A stretch of DNA of 64,000 nt from Panopea generosa (GCA_029582155.1 CM055901.1:54121625-54185624), one strand, 5' to 3'. Shown: positions 61,001-64,000, counted from the stretch's first letter. Numbers and translations are program-made. Notes: generated by a model not told the origin, from the sequence alone.

Positions 61001-62677
61001 ACATACTTGCAAGAGAACAGTTTATATAGCCTGTGACAGGAGGGAGGGCTGGTACATACTTGCAAGACTACAGTTTATATAACCTGTGACAGTAGGGAGG
61101 GTTGGTACATACTTGCAAGAGTACAGTTTATATAGCCTGTGACAGGAGGGACGGTTGGAACATACTTGCAAGACTATAGTTTATATAGCCTGTGACAGGA
61201 GGGAGAGTTGGTACATGCTTGCAAGACTACAGTTTATATAGCCTGTGACAGGAGGGAGGGTTGGTACATACTTGCAAGACTACAGTTTATAGCTTGTGAC
61301 AGGAGGGAGGGTTGGTACATACTTGCAAGACTACAGTTTATATAGCCTTTGACAGGAGGGAGGGTTGGTACATACTTGCAAGACTACAGTTTATATAGCC
61401 TGTGACAGGAGGGAGGGTTGGTACATAGTTGCAAGACTACAGTTTATATAGCCTTTGACAGGAGGGAGGGTTTGTACATACTTGCAAGACTACAGTTTAT
61501 ATAGCCTGTGACAGTAGGGAGGGTTGGTACATACATGCAAGACTACAGTTTATATAGCCTGTTACAGGAGGGAGGGTTGGTACATAATTGCAAGACTACA
61601 GTTTATATAGCCTGTGACAGTAGGGAGGATTGGTACATAGTTGCAAGACTACAGTTTATATAGCCTGTGACAGGAAGGGAGGGTTGGTACAAACTTGCAA
61701 GACTACAGTTTATATAGCCTTTGACAGTAGGGAGGGTTGGTACATACATGCAAGACTACAGTTTATTAAGCCTGTGACAGGAGGAAGGGTTGGTACATAA
61801 TTGCAAGACTACAGTTTATATAGCCTGTGACAGTAGGGAGGGATGGTACATAGTTGCAAGACTACAGTTTATATAGCCTGTGACAGGAGGGACGGTTGGT
61901 ACATAATTGCAAGACTACAGTTTATGTAGCCTTTGACAGGAGGGAGGGTTGGTACATACTTGCAAGACTACAGTTTATATAGCCTTTGACAGGAGGGAGG
62001 GTTGGTACATACTTGCAAGACTACAGTTTATATAGCCTGTGACAGGAGGGAGGATTGGTACATACTTGCAAGACTACAGTTTATATAGCCTGTGACAGGA
62101 GGGAGGGTTGGTACATACTTGCAAGACTACAGTTTATATATCCTTTGACAGGAGGGAGGGTTGGTACATACTTGCAAGACTACAGTTTATATAGCCTTTG
62201 ACAGGAGGGAGGGTTCGTACATACATGCAAGACTACAGTTTATATAGCCTGTGATAGGAGGGAGGGTTGGTACATACTTGCAAGACTACAGTTTATAGCC
62301 TGTGACAGGAGGGAGGGTTGGTACATACTTGCAAGACTACAGTTTATATAGCCTGTGACAGGAGGAGGGTTGGTACATAATTGCAAGACTACAGTTTATA
62401 TAGCCTTTGACAGGAGGGAGGGTTGGTACATACTTGCAAGACTACAGTTTATATAGCCTGTGACAGGAAGGAGGGTTGGTACATACTTGCAAAACCACAG
62501 TTTATATAGCCTGTGACAGGAGGGAGGTTTGGTACATACTTGCAAGACTACAGTTTATAGCTTGTGATGGAAATAACATGAACTGTGGCTTGATTGTCTT
62601 CAGTAGCTCCTTGTCTGTATACTCATTATTTCCGTAGTCCACAAACATTACCTCAGCTGGACCACTCGCTTTCAAAC
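13405..62677 (-). CDS. Multi-Tudor / CCHC zinc-knuckle protein, whole gene model (21 exons, 5'-partial)
   Basis: Joined exons, 5' to 3': 62677-62540, 59546-59266, 58112-57818, 55910-55827, 51973-51893, 51009-50935, 48949-48863, 47352-47266, 42064-41984, 40712-37131, 36620-36169, 35957-35866, 31315-31082, 29552-29371, 27337-26556, 25712-25541, 25225-25037, 22544-22122, 19694-17514, 15052-14805, 13530-13405. Every junction has GT/AG ends and a matching phase, giving about 3,290 codons. The start lies beyond 64,000: the first exon here opens inside a Tudor domain with a split codon. Seen: nine Tudor domains (WYRA plus FVDYGN signatures), FG/RGG-rich segments, six CX2CX4HX4C knuckles and an acidic repeat tail. 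Known: multi-Tudor proteins (Drosophila Tudor, TDRD1/TDRD6) sit in germ granules and bind dimethylarginine on PIWI proteins; FG plus CCHC segments occur in Vasa/GLH helicases. Inferred: a germ-granule/piRNA scaffold. It could be two genes or have alternative isoforms; transcripts would decide. Confidence 0.85.
14310..14537 (-). mobile_element. tRNA-derived SINE, family B (Leu/Ser-like head)
   Basis: Reverse strand: TCGTGGTCTAAGGCGCTGTC (A box), TAGGTTCAAGTCCTGCTCGC (B box), body with ACTTTATGTGAGAAAGTTTC and tail ACCTGTAAAACTGGATATGC, ending in AAAATGGCATAAAATCCCC. Other copies: 23095-23330, 28610-28800, 40740-40945 and the interrupted one at 42861-44607. Confidence 0.8.
14805..15052 (-). CDS. 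Tudor gene exon: 18-residue acidic repeats
   Basis: The acceptor is TTATCTGCAG (phase 1) and the donor TTAAAG|GTAGCC (phase 0). It carries three to four copies of an 18-residue unit [18 protein letters not shown] (54 nt), with nearly identical bases, so the expansion is recent. The exon joins the preceding one through a split Ala codon. Confidence 0.8.
15240..16304. mobile_element. Non-autonomous hAT-like DNA transposon
   Basis: The ends CAGGGCTAGAAATTAA and (reverse) CAGGGCTCGAATTTAAGCAC are inverted, flanked by TCAAC on each side (target duplication). No transposase frame of length is present. It lies in the Tudor-gene intron 15053-17513. Confidence 0.75.
16305..17513. other. Tudor-gene intron sequence
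   Basis: AT-rich, with nothing coding or structured that I recognise. Confidence 0.6.
17514..19694 (-). CDS. Tudor gene exon: long acidic tail with DTT repeats, Cys cluster and heptad-like repeats
   Basis: A 2,181-nt exon, phase 1-1, with acceptor GACACTAACAG and donor ATTATAG|GTGAGG. The open frame runs past the donor to a stop at 17476, but GTGAGG and the phase match to 15052 favour splicing. In order: an acidic Ser/Glu-rich region; DTT repeats ([20 protein letters not shown]); a Lys-rich stretch; a cysteine cluster near 18,620-18,720 (CAECKLEC ... CANC) that could hold zinc; a Glu/Lys/Leu-rich region ([20 protein letters not shown]) likely forming a coiled coil; and an acidic end. The DTTG motif ties it to the octapeptide exon. 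No catalytic domain is seen. Confidence 0.82.
20662..20827. mobile_element. Short hAT-like MITE
   Basis: 166 bp with inverted ends CAGGGTTGGAAAATTCAACT and CAGGGCTTGAAATTTC (reverse), flanked by CATGT on both sides. It contains no coding frame. Confidence 0.75.
20917..21277. mobile_element. Small inverted-repeat DNA element
   Basis: The ends AGTGATGGGACATTGG and CCCATCACT are inverted. The interior has a polymorphic-looking GATTCAGATTG stretch and no transposase. No clear target duplication, so the borders are approximate. Confidence 0.5.
22068..22112. repeat. TA and GA microsatellites
   Basis: ACACACATATATATATATAT followed by AGAGAAAGAGAGAGAGAA, just 3' (minus strand) of the donor at 22121. 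These simple repeats leave the intron start purine/pyrimidine-skewed. Confidence 0.9.
22122..22544 (-). CDS. Tudor gene exon: DTTGFTDG octapeptide-repeat region
   Basis: The acceptor is TTTATTAAAAG and the donor AGAAG|GTTAGT, phase 1-1. After [11 protein letters not shown] the exon holds about a dozen 8-residue repeats of the form DTTGFTDG (24 nt each), then an acidic end [15 protein letters not shown]. The repeats are acidic and Thr-rich and look disordered. No family is recognised. Copies differ at a few codon positions, consistent with expansion by unequal exchange. Confidence 0.82.
23095..23330 (-). mobile_element. tRNA-derived SINE, family B
   Basis: Reverse strand: GTGGCAGAATGGTCTAAGGC (A box) and TAGGTTTGAGTCCCGCTCGC (B box), with the body and tail shared with 14310-14537. 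Confidence 0.8.
23990..25070 (-). repeat. About 80-bp tandem array, about 14 units, carrying the exon end and 5' splice site
   Basis: Units of 74-81 bp. On the minus strand each has GTGTTAGGCTCACAGGTGGA, then ATGTTGGCAGATACTGCAG and GTATGTTACTG. This is the last part of exon 25225-25037 plus its donor and about 41 nt of intron. The terminal unit is the exon itself. Units differ at a few sites; two left-hand units lack 6 bp (CATCTCCACCTG reduced to TATACCCG). Confidence 0.95.
25037..25225 (-). CDS. Tudor gene exon: C-terminal part of Tudor 9
   Basis: The acceptor is TTCTCTTCCAG and the donor ACTGCAG|GTATGT, phase 1-1. It encodes [20 protein letters not shown], then [19 protein letters not shown] and EMSMLADTA. 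The last 39 nt plus the donor form the unit of the about 80-bp tandem array that fills the start of the next intron; any of the array's donors could in principle be used. Confidence 0.86.
25541..25712 (-). CDS. Tudor gene exon: end of Tudor 9 core
   Basis: The acceptor is AATGTTGCAG (phase 0) and the donor CATT|GTAAGT (phase 1). It opens with [20 protein letters not shown], directly continuing the WYRA strand from the exon before. Asn of DYGN is Ser here. The rest ([20 protein letters not shown]) is the inter-barrel link. Confidence 0.9.
26556..27337 (-). CDS. Tudor gene exon: Tudor 8 core (degenerate) and start of Tudor 9
   Basis: The acceptor is TATTTTCCAG (phase 1) and the donor ATATCAG|GTATTT (phase 0). 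Tudor 8 reads [20 protein letters not shown] then [15 protein letters not shown]: the DYGN motif has become DIGE, so the cage is lost. Tudor 9 starts with [15 protein letters not shown] and is completed by the next exon. Confidence 0.9.
27690..27962 (+). mobile_element. tRNA-derived SINE, family A, head degraded
   Basis: Body motifs GATATACAACATTGC, TCTCTCACTGCTTATTCAAG, GGTATGCTCGAGTGCTGG and GTTAACTGATCGCCTGTTAG match 8301-8585. The tRNA-like head is altered beyond recognition. Confidence 0.75.
28610..28800 (-). mobile_element. tRNA-derived SINE, family B, diverged
   Basis: Contains GGTGGAGGAAGGCCAGAATG, GAGTAGAACCATCGTC, GCAAGTAAATGGCAAACTTT and the CACAAACTCAACAGTGAGAG remnant of the tRNA-like part. 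Confidence 0.65.
28840..29310. repeat. Dispersed repeat, two tandem-like units
   Basis: GGGCCATAACTCAGTCAAAA with ATCATTGAACCCC recurs diverged at 29053 (GGGTCATAACTCCATTAAAA). Related fragments are at 12310-12430 and 56040-56350. It ends TAGGTGATCACAAAGGGCCC. No coding. Confidence 0.6.
29371..29552 (-). CDS. Tudor gene exon: N-terminal strand of Tudor 8
   Basis: The acceptor is TTATTTTAAG (phase 2) and the donor TGTGAAG|GTATGT (phase 1). It encodes [19 protein letters not shown], then a helical stretch ending LTRICE. This matches the xVxxxxxPxxFWxxL opening of the other Tudors in the protein. Confidence 0.87.
29630..29877. mobile_element. MITE with TAAGGCCATCCTTAAAAAA-type inverted ends
   Basis: Left end TTAGGCCGTCCTTAAAAAAT; right end, reversed, TAAGGCCATCCTTAAAAAAA. 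The interior has CTACTCACTAAAAATTGCC and TAGCTACTTACCTACCCACA. A second copy at 57147-57743 is interrupted by another repeat. Confidence 0.75.
31082..31315 (-). CDS. Tudor gene exon: end of Tudor 7 and linker
   Basis: The acceptor is TTTTACAG and the donor TATGG|GTATGT, phase 2 at both ends. It encodes [20 protein letters not shown], then a linker with [13 protein letters not shown]. It closes the nuclease-like half of Tudor 7. The 4.5 kb intron upstream holds the opposite-strand gene at 32545-34770. Confidence 0.87.
32545..34770 (+). CDS. Nested five-exon gene, paired-cysteine protein of unknown function
   Basis: Exons 32545-32747, 33251-33385, 33443-33519, 33797-34021 and 34607-34770 join with matching phases (2, 2, 1, 1) into 267 codons plus TAA. 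ATG 32545 follows CACC. The N-terminal part ([20 protein letters not shown]) resembles no domain I know. The C-terminal part has [41 protein letters not shown] and ICAVCR, i.e. CX2C pairs suggesting one or two zinc sites. I recall similar cysteine spacing in uncharacterised invertebrate proteins, some possibly transposon-linked, but cannot verify that. The gene lies wholly within the Tudor-gene intron 31316-35865, on the opposite strand. Introns are short (57 to 585 nt) and the frame is intact. Confidence 0.82.
34353..34430 (+). repeat. 39-bp direct duplication
   Basis: CTTTCCAGCTATAATTGTTG followed by AGGAAGACACAAGGTGCCC occurs twice in a row without change, in intron 4 of the nested gene. 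Confidence 0.92.
34979..34984 (+). terminator. Candidate poly(A) signal of the nested gene
   Basis: AATAAA about 210 nt past the stop. A second AATAAA (34758-34763) overlaps the last codons and is too early to be the main signal. Confidence 0.35.
35866..35957 (-). CDS. Tudor gene exon: Tudor 7, C-terminal half
   Basis: A 92-nt exon with acceptor TATACCCAG (phase 0) and donor CAA|GTAAGT (phase 2). It encodes [20 protein letters not shown], then [11 protein letters not shown], the link helix of an extended Tudor domain. It was too short to stand out as an open frame alone; splice phases and homologous position place it. Confidence 0.88.
36169..36620 (-). CDS. Tudor gene exon: Tudor domain 7
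   Basis: The acceptor is AAATTACAG (phase 1) and the donor GTTCAG|GTAAGC (phase 0). It has an acidic N-terminal linker, then [39 protein letters not shown] and [11 protein letters not shown]. The usual DYGN is DHGN here, so one cage aromatic is replaced by His. Confidence 0.9.
37131..40712 (-). CDS. Tudor gene exon: FG-rich segment plus Tudor domains 2-6
   Basis: A single 3,582-nt exon, phase 1-1, with acceptor TTCCTTACAG and donor AAAG|GTAATT. The first about 150 residues are Gly/Ser/Phe-rich ([34 protein letters not shown]). Five extended Tudor domains follow. The FVDYGN-type motifs lie near genomic 39,925 ([10 protein letters not shown]), 39,320 ([10 protein letters not shown]), 38,690 ([10 protein letters not shown]), 38,060 (FVDYGNSED) and 37,475 ([10 protein letters not shown]). 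Each is preceded by a WYRA or WYRG strand and a xVYVxxxxxPxxFWxQ strand. All five keep the cage aromatics and the Asp/Asn that read dimethylarginine in this family. The exon ends in an acidic linker ([16 protein letters not shown]). The one-exon cluster suggests duplication in place or a retroposed origin; the former is simpler. Confidence 0.92.
40740..40945 (+). mobile_element. tRNA-derived SINE, family B
   Basis: Plus strand: GTGGCCAAGTGGTCTAACGC (A box), TAGGTTAAGTCCTGCTCGCT (B box), body TTATGTGAATTACTTGCCGA, and tail CCAATAAAACTGGATGTGCC to GTATTGAAAATGGC. It lies only about 28 bp from the acceptor of the large Tudor exon. Confidence 0.8.
41984..42064 (-). CDS. Tudor gene exon: CCHC zinc knuckle 6
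   Basis: An 81-nt exon, phase 1-1, with acceptor TTTTCAG and donor AAAG|GTAATA. It encodes [20 protein letters not shown], then CPNPAK. The split codon G+AT joins it to the large Tudor exon (Asp-Gly-Gly-Ser). The acceptor and first 28 nt are repeated three more times upstream (42061-42290). Confidence 0.88.
42061..42290 (-). repeat. 63-bp tandem array of the knuckle-6 acceptor and exon start
   Basis: Four copies of CAGCTGAAAACATACATGTA at 42062, 42125, 42188 and 42251. On the minus strand each gives TTTTCAG|CTGGTGGTGG plus GGGACGTGACTGTTA. The copy at 42062 is the real exon start. In the others the exon copy breaks off after 28 nt at TTA|GTAAAG. Confidence 0.92.
42399..42695 (+). mobile_element. 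tRNA-derived SINE, family A
   Basis: Head GGGCCCGATAAGCTCAGTCA and TGAATTTGAATCCCC, body GATATACAACATTGCGTC, GGTGTACTCGAGTACTTG and AAAATGACGCTTAATATTCA, parallel to 8301-8585. Confidence 0.85.
42861..44607 (-). mobile_element. SINE family B interrupted by a direct-repeat element
   Basis: The SINE tail (42861-42886) and the rest (44378-44607) are split. The whole is flanked by CTGTGTACTA at 42851-42860 and 44608-44617, a 10-bp target duplication. The A and B boxes (GTGGCCGAGTGGTCTTAGGC, AGTTCGAGTCCCGCTCGC) are near 44,530-44,595. Confidence 0.82.
42887..44377. mobile_element. 1.49-kb element with about 467-bp direct terminal repeats (LTR/TRIM-like)
   Basis: Direct repeats 42888-43354 and 43910-44377 start CATAGTGCCACCATTGCAAA and end GGTGGGGTTACACC, and differ by about a dozen bases. 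The interior of about 555 bp has no reverse transcriptase or other frame. TTATG flanks the element at 42882-42886 and 44378-44382, a 5-bp target duplication typical of LTR elements. The ends are not the usual TG...CA. Confidence 0.75.
44838..46355. mobile_element. Non-autonomous hAT-like DNA transposon, 1.5 kb
   Basis: Inverted ends CAGGGCTCAAACT, flanked by CTGTAC on both sides. The subterminal regions hold GGAGAAGTGACTTCTCC and GTCGCTTTTTTCTCCGTCAC. No long frame. It sits inside another dispersed repeat whose uninterrupted relative is near 2785-2870. Confidence 0.78.
46388..46500. repeat. ATCGTGATA-rich palindromic repeat, possible DNA-transposon end
   Basis: AGAGATGTGTATCACGAAGA is followed by several TATCATGATA/TATCGTGATA palindromes. 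Its style resembles hAT-type termini, but I cannot locate the matching far end. Confidence 0.4.
47266..47352 (-). CDS. Tudor gene exon: CCHC zinc knuckle 5
   Basis: An 87-nt exon, phase 1-1, with acceptor TATTACAG and donor AAAC|GTAAGT. It encodes a seven-Gly linker, [17 protein letters not shown] and PNPPK. It has the same length and architecture as knuckle 4, consistent with recent exon duplication. Confidence 0.88.
47940..48540. repeat. Dispersed repeat, ACAAGAAATGTCACTAAGTG family
   Basis: Starts ACAAGAAATGTCACTAAGTG and TCGCATGCCCCCC; motifs TGACCTTGACCTTGA, GTCTGGGTCTTAC and TTGATCA follow. A second copy at 57166-57540 starts identically. No coding frame. Confidence 0.7.
48600..48840 (+). 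repeat. Single unit of the 5930-6500 dispersed repeat
   Basis: AAAAAGGGCCATAACTGTGC, GAGTTATGGTTCTTGTCTG and CATCCAATGAGTGGTTGCAT match, and it ends GGTCATCACAATAGCTCTCC. It lies right after the knuckle-4 donor. Confidence 0.8.
48863..48949 (-). CDS. Tudor gene exon: CCHC zinc knuckle 4
   Basis: An 87-nt exon, phase 1-1, with acceptor TATTTACAG and donor AAAC|GTAGGT. It encodes a seven-Gly linker, then [17 protein letters not shown] and TNPPK. The donor lies about 25 bp from the end of a dispersed repeat (48600-48840), so that repeat makes up the start of the following intron. Confidence 0.88.
49105..49850. repeat. Dispersed repeat with GGACCCATAGGCGTC-type units
   Basis: Begins ACAAGAGGCCCATGGGCCTT; internal units TGAAATTCACAATT, AAAGACCCATAGGCATCAAT and ATCATGGTCACAATT recur three to four times, diverged. 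Intron sequence. Confidence 0.6.
50935..51009 (-). CDS. Tudor gene exon: CCHC zinc knuckle 3
   Basis: A 75-nt exon, phase 1-1, with acceptor GCTTTACAG and donor AAAC|GTAAGT. It encodes [19 protein letters not shown] followed by TNPPK. It is the shortest of the six knuckle exons, with only three glycines before the knuckle. Confidence 0.88.
51570..51785 (+). mobile_element. tRNA-derived SINE, family C
   Basis: GTGTGGTCCAGTGATAGAGC (A box), GTGGTTCGATCCTCCTCC (B box), CCTTGAGCAATTCACTTTTC, GGTTCTATCTAGGAAAACTT, and the tail CACAATTGAAATAAAATAAA. This is the best-preserved copy of this family in the window. Confidence 0.82.
51893..51973 (-). CDS. Tudor gene exon: CCHC zinc knuckle 2
   Basis: An 81-nt exon, phase 1-1, with acceptor ACCTTGTAG and donor AGAG|GTATAT. 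It encodes [20 protein letters not shown] followed by PNPSSR; all four zinc ligands are present. It joins knuckle 1 through a Gly split codon. Confidence 0.88.
52377..52640 (+). repeat. Dispersed repeat related to 6500-7740
   Basis: AACAAGAGGGCCCAGACAGC, CGCTCACCTGAGTGACCTTG and ATTTTGATTTATTTTGAAGA match the start of the repeat at 6500; the rest is diverged. Confidence 0.6.
52641..55005. other. Tudor-gene intron, AT-rich, nothing recognised
   Basis: Only short open frames of random composition. No tRNA-like head or terminal repeats. Confidence 0.55.
55010..55690. repeat. Dispersed repeat, GTATGAAGTTTTATTAAATT / GCTCCAGACAA units
   Basis: ACCATTGTATGAAGTTTTAT with ATGCTCCAGACAA recurs at 55548-55610 (ACCATTGTATGACGTTTGAT, GATGCTCCGGACAAGG). 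It ends AACTTCGTTTGTCGGGGGTA. It lies about 130 bp upstream in window coordinates of knuckle-1 exon. Confidence 0.6.
55827..55910 (-). CDS. Tudor gene exon: CCHC zinc knuckle 1
   Basis: An 84-nt exon, phase 1 at both ends, with acceptor TTCACCAG and donor AAAG|GTGGGT. It encodes [17 protein letters not shown], a CX2CX4HX4C knuckle preceded by a Ser/Gly linker. CCHC knuckles bind single-stranded RNA through aromatic and basic residues. The variant FSREC differs from the MARDC of later knuckles, so this is a diverged copy. Confidence 0.88.
56775..57060 (+). mobile_element. tRNA-derived SINE-like element, family D
   Basis: CCACAGCGGTGGTCTAGTGT with AAAGC (A box) and TTTTGGTTTGATCCGTAACA (B box) are spaced as in a tRNA. 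The body (TAGCTTCCTTGCTTGAGGC, AAGTCTGGTCGGACAGG) is unlike families A-C. Confidence 0.6.
57147..57743. mobile_element. MITE of the 29630-29877 type, interrupted by another repeat
   Basis: Ends TAAGGCCATTCTTAAAAAAA and, reversed, TTAGGCCATACTTAAAAAAA. The interior from about 57540 matches 29660-29877. The segment 57166-57540 is a copy of the repeat at 47940, inserted within the MITE. Confidence 0.75.
57818..58112 (-). CDS. Tudor gene exon: Gly/Phe/Arg-rich low-complexity segment
   Basis: The acceptor is TGTTTAG|GTTAAG (phase 0) and the donor GGAG|GTGAGT (phase 1). The 98 residues open with [19 protein letters not shown] and continue with [10 protein letters not shown], a run of nine Gly residues, and RGRGG and GRGGRGFGG. 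Such FG/RGG composition is seen at the N-terminus of Vasa/GLH helicases and in other phase-separating RNA-granule proteins; the RGG arginines are potential methylation sites. The exon's first 57 nt are duplicated six times immediately upstream of it (58113-58740). Confidence 0.8.
58113..58740 (-). repeat. 99-bp tandem array: six 57-nt mini-exon copies with 42-nt spacers
   Basis: Each unit on the minus strand has CTGGTCTTCTGTAG as acceptor, then 57 nt starting GTTAAGTCAGGAGGC and ending GGGACCTCATCA, then GTACATAATTC as possible donor. The 57 nt match the first 19 codons of the glycine-rich exon ([19 protein letters not shown]). One unit (near 58,497-58,505) has TAA in the third codon. Phase is 0 at both sides, so inclusion would keep the frame. 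Confidence 0.93.
59266..59546 (-). CDS. Tudor gene exon: C-terminal half of extended Tudor 1 plus Ser/Thr linker
   Basis: The acceptor is TTTTATGTCAG and the donor ACA|GTATGT; it enters in phase 1 and leaves in phase 0. The split codon A+GT joins it to the Tudor 1 core. It encodes [15 protein letters not shown], then [15 protein letters not shown]. This is the helix plus beta strands of the staphylococcal-nuclease-like part that accompanies Tudor cores in germ-granule proteins. A Ser/Thr-rich linker ending in MDMKIT follows. The fit to the extended Tudor fold is by pattern only. Confidence 0.82.
59876..62560 (-). repeat. 51/53-bp tandem array, about 50 units, each with acceptor-like and donor-like sites
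   Basis: On the minus strand each unit reads CCCTCCCTCCTGTCACAG, GCTATATAAACTGTAGTC, TTGCAA, GTATGTACCAA. 53-bp units have TATATAA, 51-bp units TATAA. The right-hand end merges into exon 62677-62540, whose last codons (AINCSLA) and donor are the unit's core. The array fills nearly the whole intron. Units vary at few sites; 53-bp units prevail toward the right. Confidence 0.96.
62540..62677 (-). CDS. Tudor gene exon: Tudor domain 1 core
   Basis: Acceptor CTTGTCACAG precedes the exon and the donor is CAA|GTATGT, with phase 1 at both ends. It encodes the second half of a Tudor barrel: [16 protein letters not shown], then [16 protein letters not shown]. The aromatic-cage Y and the D and N of DYGN are intact. 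The first half of the domain (the WYRA strand) must lie on an exon beyond 64,000, since I find none between 62,678 and 64,000. The last about 20 nt of the exon and its donor are the unit repeated about 50 times in the intron that follows. Confidence 0.85.
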
Positions 62678-63569
62678 CTGTGACAAGAATAGATCAAATT
62701 GATGTAAAACAAATGAAATCAAAAGGCGTGTGGATTTTTATCCAAAACGTCCATTTTAACTACATACAATTTGGTACATCTTTTATGAAAAAAATCAATA
62801 TCCTGTACAATGGGGTATTTTACCCACATGTTGTGAAACTTGAAAATGGAAACTACCTAATAGCAAATGGCACTTTGCTGCTGTCCCTGAAAGCCAAAAA
62901 GCTGGACCACGATATAGACGGAACCGCATTACAAAAATTGTGACTATGGGAAATCCCGCATGTGGAACGAGACATAATATGTGGAACTTTATGCAAATGT
63001 CTTTCTTTCAGTTTCATTCAAAATATAGTGAAATTCATCATGAAAAGATTACTTCAAGTTTTTCTGTTCTGTTATTATACTTTTCTAATATACCCTGTTA
63101 ATTTGGACAAAATACCTTTGTTTCAAAATAAAGACATTTTGCGTCTGCAATCTTTACATGCATTTACATCACGTGATCAACAGATGATTCAATTTCGAGA
63201 AATCTATGAATAACCATACTACATGTATATCGGATTTAGACAGACATTATTTATTGGCGTAATTCAATTAAAAGTGATGCCTTGTATGGCAATATAAGTA
63301 GTTCTCATCATGCCAGTCTGCATTGTTTAGGTGTAATTGTTGAGCAAAGACCAGGTCACAGAATAAAAATTCAAACAGGCTTGCAAACGTTGCATTTTAG
63401 TTTAGATTTTTCAATGAATTAATTGATTTGTTATCACGCGATTTTTTTCATAAATCTGGTTGAAAATATTAATATCAAATTTGGGAGCCATAGAAAATAT
63501 GCATTATACAGCAATGTATTAAGACTTATAAGTTGACATGTGTACAAAGTTTTGGGACATTCTCTTAAA
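62678..63569. other. Intron of the Tudor gene, no exon found
   Basis: Plus-strand open frames at 62680-62943 and 62962-63213 lack any family resemblance and codon bias, and the minus strand shows no Tudor-like exon. The preceding Tudor exon must be beyond 64,000. Confidence 0.5.
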
Positions 63570-63574
63570 CAGTT

Positions 63575-63765
63575 CCTGCGGGGCGGTAGTGTAATGGATA
63601 GAGTATTGGCCGCTCACGCCAGAGGATGTGGGTTCGATCCCCCGATTGACACGATGCCTCTCATAAAACAACATTCAGTATCGGTTCTACCCAGAAAGTG
63701 GATTCGAGAGTGTTTCGTATAAGCTCTGAGCTTTCATCGCAATCAAGCTAAAATAAATTAGTATA
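63575..63765 (+). mobile_element. tRNA-derived SINE, family C-like
   Basis: GCGGTAGTGTAATGGATAGA (A box) and GTGGGTTCGATCCCCCGATT (B box), then GGTTCTACCCAGAAAGTGG and TTCGTATAAGCTCTGAGCTT, ending in an A-rich tail. Confidence 0.75.
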
Positions 63766-64000
63766 AACTAAACAGTTTCTGAGTAAAGCTTCCGAGTTAT
63801 TTGAATTTTTGCTATTTGTTTCCATGGTAGCAGAAAAAAAAATTCAAAAGAAAAATTCTCATATCAAAATGCACCACCAGACTGTAGGTGGATACGAGTA
63901 CAAAACATTGTTATCTTAAATGGTCTTTAAACTTGTGTTGCTCTGGGAACGGAGAATTTTGTAAATTTTAACTCTTTGTTTCCAGGGTATTGTTCAAACA

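Noticed and set aside
59876-62560. CRISPR-like regular repeat array
   Set aside because: The units abut with no unique spacers and the setting is a eukaryotic intron; it is a tandem repeat.
62680-63213. Two plus-strand frames as a small gene
   Set aside because: There is a stop between them, no splice sites linking them, no recognised family and AT-rich random composition.
63575-63660. Functional tRNA gene
   Set aside because: Same reason: the promoter boxes head a SINE, and the acceptor stem does not pair cleanly.

Overview
This window is invertebrate animal nuclear DNA, most likely from a bivalve mollusc. It is AT-rich and intron-rich, with consensus GT-AG splice sites. It is full of tRNA-headed SINEs, hAT-like and TTAA-site miniature transposons, and dispersed repeats of a kind I associate with bivalve genomes. 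The bivalve placement is inferred from repeat style and gene content, not from a species-diagnostic sequence.

One gene dominates. From about 62,677 down to 13,405 on the minus strand, 21 exons can be joined with every intron phase matching. They give about 3,290 codons, open at the 5' end because the first exons lie beyond 64,000. In protein order the product has: a Tudor domain; a Gly/Phe/Arg-rich segment; six CCHC zinc knuckles, each on its own small phase 1-1 exon; a second FG-rich segment; eight more Tudor domains (five in one 3.6 kb exon); and a long acidic, repeat-rich C-terminal tail. Multi-Tudor proteins are germ-granule scaffolds of the piRNA pathway that bind methylated arginines on PIWI proteins. 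FG repeats plus CCHC knuckles recall the N-terminus of Vasa/GLH helicases. No helicase domain is present in the window.

Four of this gene's exon boundaries are buried in, or flanked by, tandem arrays whose units carry duplicated splice sites: 23,990-25,070 (about 80 bp units), 42,061-42,290 (63 bp), 58,113-58,740 (99 bp) and 59,876-62,560 (51/53 bp, about 50 units). In three of them the implied mini-exon (39, 57 or 24 nt) would keep the reading frame. This is the most unusual feature of the window.

A complete five-exon gene (32,545-34,770, plus strand, 267 aa) sits inside one intron of the Tudor gene on the opposite strand. It encodes a protein with paired-cysteine motifs and no function known to me. 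At the left end, 3,170-3,611 (minus) looks like the first coding exon of another gene running out of the window to the left.

The rest is non-coding or mobile: 1-3,100 and 8,600-13,060 show no gene. The introns hold SINEs of several families, a degraded LINE reverse-transcriptase fragment (5,535-5,905), hAT-like elements, TTAA-flanked hairpin MITEs, and a 1.5 kb element with about 467 bp direct terminal repeats inserted in a SINE (42,887-44,377).
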